The position numbers were made by a program, and so were the translations under genes. The notes beneath the pieces are model-generated. The model made no database searches and was not told where the DNA came from. It was given only the letters and a program-made list of their open reading frames with translations. A stretch of 8,995 nucleotides of DNA from Clostridia bacterium (lineage in GTDB: Bacteria; Bacillota; Clostridia; UBA1381), in assembly GCA_900751685.1 (NCBI GenBank), contig CAADSR010000089.1, positions 1-8,995 on the forward strand, in the 5' to 3' direction. How positions within the stretch are numbered: the stretch's first letter is position 1; each line of letters begins with the position of its first letter. Shown here one piece after another: positions 5,634 through 8,995 of this stretch.

Positions 5634-7433
5634 TCAGACGATCCGTACATGATACTGGTTGAACCAGTCATTTAATTGAAGCAGATAGCCAATAAATTGA
5701 GAGCAGGAAAGGGTCAGCCCATCATCAAAGGGGGCATTGCAAAGATCTATTAATTTTTTCTGGTCTGCAAATACCAAAAGGGGCTGGTTGGGATCGCTGA
5801 TAGTGTCAAGGAACAAGGCCTTTACAGCGCTGTCATACTGCGGACAATGGATTTTGCGGGAAGGGGATTTTTGAAGGCAGGGGATGCAGCCCGGAAGGAG
5901 AGGGCCTGCTGCGTCATGGAGAAGGGCCGTTTTCATTTTTGCTGGAATGTTCCAGGCATATTCTACCAGGCGGTGGTCACAGAAGGGGAAACGTATTTCC
6001 AGGCCGGCAGCCATTGACATCCGGTCATTCCGCTCTAATATGCCGGATAGCAGCCAATTCATTCTTAAATAAGAAAACTCTCTCTGGCGGGCGTCCTCAG
6101 GGGTGTCCTTATCAAATGCAGGAGCCTCGGCAACGGACTGGTCGTAACGCATTTTAGTATAGGCGTTTAGATCCAGGGTGTTTGCAATTTCTTCTTTTAA
6201 CATACTGCTGCGCAGGAAAAGGTCTTGCCTATTGGGAAAGCCTATGAACTCAAAAGCATTGGCAGCTTCGGGAGCGGGGATCCCTAAAAAGGCGTCAACA
6301 CCTTCGCCGGACAAAAGCACAGTGTGATGCTTCTTTATTTCATGGCTGAAATAAAGCAGAGCAGCGTCCAGATCCGCAATACCGGGGAAATCCCTATGTA
6401 AGAGGGCCGTTTTGAGAAGCTCTGTTAAAGCATGGCTGCCGCATTCGAGGGCGGTGTGCCGGGTTTTAAAATGCTCACTCATTTGCTGGGGCAGGGAGAT
6501 ATTATCCTCCGGCACGGGACAGGCACCGCAATCCGTATAGCGGAAGGAATAAGTAGAGAGCTGTTGCTTTTGGGAATGCATCGTTCTCGCTGCGGCTGCC
6601 GTTACGATATTACAGCCCATCCCGCCGGAAAGGAGCGCAGCAACCGGGATATCCGATACAAGCTGGCGCTGGATGCTGTCACGCATCAATGCCCGGACAG
6701 TAAGGACAGTCTCATCATGGCTGTCGGTATGCTCTGCGTTTTTTAGGCTCCAATAGGTCTGGACCCGGGTGGAATCCCGCCGGAGGATCATATATTTTGC
6801 CGGGCGTAATTCACGGATGTTTTTGAACACCCCTGTCCCAGGGGTCCGTGCGGGAGCCATTGCAAATAGTTCACATAAGCCTTCCTTGTCTATTTCAGCA
6901 TGTACATCCGGATGGGTAAGCAATGCCTTTAACTCAGATCCAAAGATAAAGGTATCCCCCGTCTGGCAATAAAACAACGGCTTCATGCCAAAGCGGTCAC
7001 GGCATAAAAAGGCCTGCTGGCGCATGGTATCCCAGATACAGAAAGCAAACATGCCATTTAATTTAGCCGCGCAGGCCGGCCCGTAATGGACGTAGGCATA
7101 GAGAAGGACCTCGGTGTCTGACTTCGTTGAAAAATCATAGCCATAGTTTTGCAATTCTTTGCGCAGCTCTGCCGCGTTATACAGCTCGCCGCTATATGTA
7201 ATCGTGAAATCGTATCCGGCCACGGTACGCTTCGTAGGCTGTTTCCCGCCTTTTATGTCAATAACAGCTAATCTGTTGTTTGCGAAGACCGCATGCTCGC
7301 TGACCCATTCATCCCATTCGTCCGGTCCCCGGTGACGGATGGTTTGTGCCATCGTGTGTACCAGACGGCGGTTGCCTTCCGGATCTTTTGTGAAATTTTG
7401 TTTGAAATTAATATATCCTGTGATACCACACAT
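5634..7433 (-). CDS. asnB: asparagine synthase (glutamine-hydrolysing) homologue with altered active-site motifs
   Basis: The 599-residue product has a class II glutamine amidotransferase domain (1-~215) and an AsnB synthetase domain (~240-590), the usual length for the long clostridial type. The normal reaction is Asp + Gln + ATP to Asn + Glu + AMP + PPi in the cytoplasm. Conserved features are Cys2 (MCGITGY), RHRGPD at 34-38, Arg54 in RLAVID, and SDTE at 105-108. Also present are RDRFGMKPLFY, SGEG at 375-378 with Asp380, DRMSMA, EIRFPFCDH, and KSP with Lys522. Unusual residues are Ser81 in YSGELYN where Asn is expected, SGGMGCN (269-275) where SGGxDSS is expected, and DAFLG where DE(I/L)FGG is expected. 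ATG 7433 puts Cys at position 2 and has GAGGTG 6 bases upstream; a GTG at 7442 was rejected. The gene stands alone, convergent with eutP. It may be a weak, altered or inactive enzyme. Confidence 0.88.
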   Translation of the reverse strand: MCGITGYINFKQNFTKDPEGNRRLVHTMAQTIRHRGPDEWDEWVSEHAVFANNRLAVIDIKGGKQPTKRTVAGYDFTITYSGELYNAAELRKELQNYGYDFSTKSDTEVLLYAYVHYGPACAAKLNGMFAFCIWDTMRQQAFLCRDRFGMKPLFYCQTGDTFIFGSELKALLTHPDVHAEIDKEGLCELFAMAPARTPGTGVFKNIRELRPAKYMILRRDSTRVQTYWSLKNAEHTDSHDETVLTVRALMRDSIQRQLVSDIPVAALLSGGMGCNIVTAAAARTMHSQKQQLSTYSFRYTDCGACPVPEDNISLPQQMSEHFKTRHTALECGSHALTELLKTALLHRDFPGIADLDAALLYFSHEIKKHHTVLLSGEGVDAFLGIPAPEAANAFEFIGFPNRQDLFLRSSMLKEEIANTLDLNAYTKMRYDQSVAEAPAFDKDTPEDARQREFSYLRMNWLLSGILERNDRMSMAAGLEIRFPFCDHRLVEYAWNIPAKMKTALLHDAAGPLLPGCIPCLQKSPSRKIHCPQYDSAVKALFLDTISDPNQPLLVFADQKKLIDLCNAPFDDGLTLSCSQFIGYLLQLNDWFNQYHVRIV

Positions 7434-7439
7434 AACATT

Positions 7440-7445
7440 CACCTC
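7440..7445 (-). promoter_or_regulatory. ribosome binding site that fixes the asnB start
   Basis: GAGGTG on the - strand is 6 bases before ATG 7433. The GTG at 7442 overlaps this site and would not give Cys2, which the glutaminase domain needs. Confidence 0.75.
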
Positions 7446-7466
7446 AATATAGATTATTCTATTGGT

Positions 7467-7472
7467 ATTATA
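7467..7472 (-). promoter_or_regulatory. candidate -10 element for asnB
   Basis: A perfect TATAAT lies on the - strand at 7472-7467, 33 bases before ATG 7433. No good -35 stands 16-18 bases upstream. An alternative pairing, TTCGCA with TAGAAT at 7461-7456, has correct spacing but leaves a very short leader. Confidence 0.4.
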
Positions 7473-7494
7473 TTCCTCTGCGAAAAATCCGTGC

Positions 7495-7539
7495 CTAAAT
7501 CAAAAGCGTCCCTGCATTGCAGGGACGCTTTTGATTTAG
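7495..7539 (-). terminator. intrinsic terminator of the LRR gene, formed by a perfect 22-bp inverted repeat
   Basis: CTAAATCAAAAGCGTCCCTGCA (7495-7516) is repeated as its exact reverse complement at 7518-7539 with a single-base centre. Read on the - strand it begins 13 bases past the LRR gene stop and ends in CTTTTGATTTAG. The stem may open near the loop to GCATTGC. Confidence 0.8.
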
Positions 7540-7552
7540 TGATATTGATTGT

Positions 7553-8995
7553 TTATGAGAGGTTCAGGGAAGGGCTTAGGGGTTCCATACTGTTTAAATC
7601 CTTCCATAAAAAGATCTTTACTTTCTGGCTTTTTGTGAGTTGGTCAAGAGAAATGGACTTCATTCCATTGATCTGATGGAGGGAAGTATCTTCCCCAGAG
7701 GTGATCAATTGAGCGCTGCCCGCTATAGAAGGTTTAGATAAAGCGGTGACATCGATATCTAACGTCTGGGTTTGAGAGTCGATTGAAAATTCAGTTTCAT
7801 TTAAGGCAGCCGCCTGGGTAATGACCTTGACTTTAAAGGGGTGGCTGGGGTCTCCAGTGTCTAGGGTATATTTAAAAGATATAGGCTCTTTCATTTGGAC
7901 AATTCCTGTGACGGGATCATAGATGATACCATCTTTTTCGATAATAGAAACCTTGCCGGGGGAGGACACGGGCAGTGTTACCTGATAGCCATTTTCAGTT
8001 TCCTGAATGGGAAGGAACAGTTTTTGATAAAAATATTCTACTTCCTCCCGCGGTACGGCATTGGATAAATCTAACTCTGCGAGATTGTTCCCATCACAAG
8101 CCAGTGCTGGAAGCTGGCCTTCTTTTTTTAAAATCAAGGAGGAAAGGCAATTGTTGTCCGCCCATAAGGACCACAATTCTGTATTCTGAGAAACGTCCAG
8201 TGTTTTGAGCCGGTTGTTAGAACAACTAAAATAACGCAGCGACTGGTTGGTGGAAACATCCAAAGAAGACAGCTGATTGTCATGGCAATACAATTCTACA
8301 AGCTCAGGATTGTTCCGGACATCCAGCGTAGTTAAATTGTTATAGGGACAAGACAGGTCGCCTAATTTACTGTTTTGGCTGACATCCAATGATTCTAGGT
8401 TGTTTTGTGCGCAATTAAAGCCAAGCAGTTCCGGATTGTTGGATAAGTCCAAAACACGGATTTGATTGGATTCACAAGTAGATTTTAAAAGCTTTGGATT
8501 ATGGGATAGATCCAATTGGGTCAGCTGGTTTTCGCTACAAACAAGATTCTCCAGCTCCGGCAGCATTGAAACATCCAGGGAGATGAGGTTATTTGAGTGA
8601 CAATTTAGATAGGTCAGCTTTGGAACAACAGAGAGGTCCAGGGAGGTAAGATTGTTTTGATCGCAATACAATACTTGAAGCTCCGGGAAGTATTCTAAGC
8701 CGGACAAATCATGGATCCCGCGGGAAGAAACCAGAAGCTCAGAATTTTTAGCAACTGTGTTAAGCTGCAATTTATATTCTTCAGTCATGGGGGCATCATC
8801 CGGCAGGGCCGGGTCACCCAATAATTCCTTTATGTAGCTGCGGAACCCAGGGTCAGGAAACGCGGTTTGTAACGTTGGTTCCAGGGGCGGCTGTGGTGTT
8901 GGCAGGACTGTTGGGGCGGGCGTCGGCTGCGCGGTGGGCGGAAGCGTTGCGGTTGGTGAGGGAGATACCGCAGGTGTGGTAGGCTTTGCGGTGGG
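7553..8995 (-). CDS. secreted or surface leucine-rich repeat protein with Pro/Thr-rich stalk (N-terminus outside the window)
   Basis: The frame is open to the right edge, so the N-terminus, presumably with a signal peptide, is missing. About 480 residues are visible. First comes a Pro/Thr/Ala-rich stretch of about 40 residues (8876-8995; TPAPTVLPTPQPP and similar), typical of an extracellular linker. An LRR cap, FPDPGFRSYIKELLG (about 8819-8860), follows. Then come about ten 21-residue repeats of the form PELxxLxCxxNxLxxLDVSxN (8054-8686). The C-terminal region of about 165 residues is beta-rich, ending in KVKIFLWKDLNSMEPLSPS, a pattern I know from C-termini of secreted clostridial proteins. 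A TTG near 8821 can be read as a start, but it falls in the middle of the cap motif and there is no ribosome site, so it is rejected. No LPxTG motif or membrane helix is present. Binding partner unknown. Confidence 0.85.
   Translation of the reverse strand, partial: PTAKPTTPAVSPSPTATLPPTAQPTPAPTVLPTPQPPLEPTLQTAFPDPGFRSYIKELLGDPALPDDAPMTEEYKLQLNTVAKNSELLVSSRGIHDLSGLEYFPELQVLYCDQNNLTSLDLSVVPKLTYLNCHSNNLISLDVSMLPELENLVCSENQLTQLDLSHNPKLLKSTCESNQIRVLDLSNNPELLGFNCAQNNLESLDVSQNSKLGDLSCPYNNLTTLDVRNNPELVELYCHDNQLSSLDVSTNQSLRYFSCSNNRLKTLDVSQNTELWSLWADNNCLSSLILKKEGQLPALACDGNNLAELDLSNAVPREEVEYFYQKLFLPIQETENGYQVTLPVSSPGKVSIIEKDGIIYDPVTGIVQMKEPISFKYTLDTGDPSHPFKVKVITQAAALNETEFSIDSQTQTLDIDVTALSKPSIAGSAQLITSGEDTSLHQINGMKSISLDQLTKSQKVKIFLWKDLNSMEPLSPSLNLS
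8054..8686 (-). repeat. array of about ten degenerate 63-bp coding repeats (21-residue LRRs)
   Basis: Each 63-bp unit encodes one LRR with a Cys on the inner strand (YC, NC, VC, TC, SC), an Asn ladder position and an LDVS/LDLS end. The ninth unit is degenerate (SLWADNNCLSSLILKKEG): it lacks the usual Cys and the LDxS end and carries one extra residue. The units differ too much at the DNA level to suggest recent slippage. Confidence 0.85.

Noticed and set aside
6432..6972. Open frames on the + strand inside asnB
   Set aside because: asnB motifs on the - strand explain this stretch and no promoter or ribosome site supports the + frames.
7293..7676. A 127-codon + strand frame crossing the asnB start and the LRR terminator
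   Set aside because: It runs through a terminator hairpin and two well-supported - strand genes; its sequence has no recognisable domain.
8054..8686. Regular repeats that could suggest a CRISPR array
   Set aside because: The 63-bp period is coding, degenerate and translates to leucine-rich repeats; there are no identical repeats with unique spacers.

Overview
The window looks like chromosomal DNA from a low-to-mid GC, probably gut-associated member of the Clostridia (Oscillospiraceae/Lachnospiraceae-like). The grounds are sigma-A type promoters, strong AGGAGG ribosome sites, an SleB-type spore-cortex hydrolase, an EutS/EutP pair, a long clostridial-type AsnB, and cytoplasmic arabinose-releasing glycosidases. 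No mobile-element genes, tRNA, rRNA or CRISPR array are visible. The genus is an inference and cannot be fixed from this sequence.

Layout. (1) Positions 1-2773, + strand, hold a tightly packed operon whose left end is cut off: the C-terminal part of a GH51 alpha-L-arabinofuranosidase, a small eight-cysteine DUF6171-like protein, a GH43 glycosidase and a ComF-family phosphoribosyltransferase. All three junctions overlap, and a terminator follows at about 2804. (2) 2907-3575 is a secreted SleB-like cell-wall hydrolase followed by two hairpins. (3) 3695-3877, - strand, is a 60-residue ribbon-helix-helix protein with a near-consensus promoter and a palindrome over its -10. The roughly 320-base gap to its right carries a perfect 16-bp inverted repeat of unknown role and the promoter of the next gene. 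(4) 4200-4658, +, is a DUF1294 membrane protein. (5) 4729-5576, +, is a two-gene operon of a BMC shell protein (EutS) and an EutP/PduV GTPase, with its own promoter and terminator and no other microcompartment genes nearby. (6) 5634-7433, -, is a glutamine-dependent asparagine-synthase homologue with several substitutions in normally conserved active-site motifs. (7) 7553 to the right edge, -, is a large secreted-type protein with a Pro/Thr-rich stalk, about ten 21-residue leucine-rich repeats and a C-terminal region. Its N-terminus lies outside the window.

How they work together. The GH51 and GH43 enzymes have a clear common theme: intracellular breakdown of arabinose-containing oligosaccharides from arabinan or arabinoxylan. 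DUF6171 and ComF are translationally coupled to them but have no obvious sugar role. The remaining genes are separate transcription units. The items most worth a second look are the divergent AsnB, the isolated EutS-EutP pair with an altered G4 motif, and the small RHH gene with its palindromic control region and neighbouring unexplained inverted repeat. I found no clear evidence for a wholly new multi-gene system in this window.
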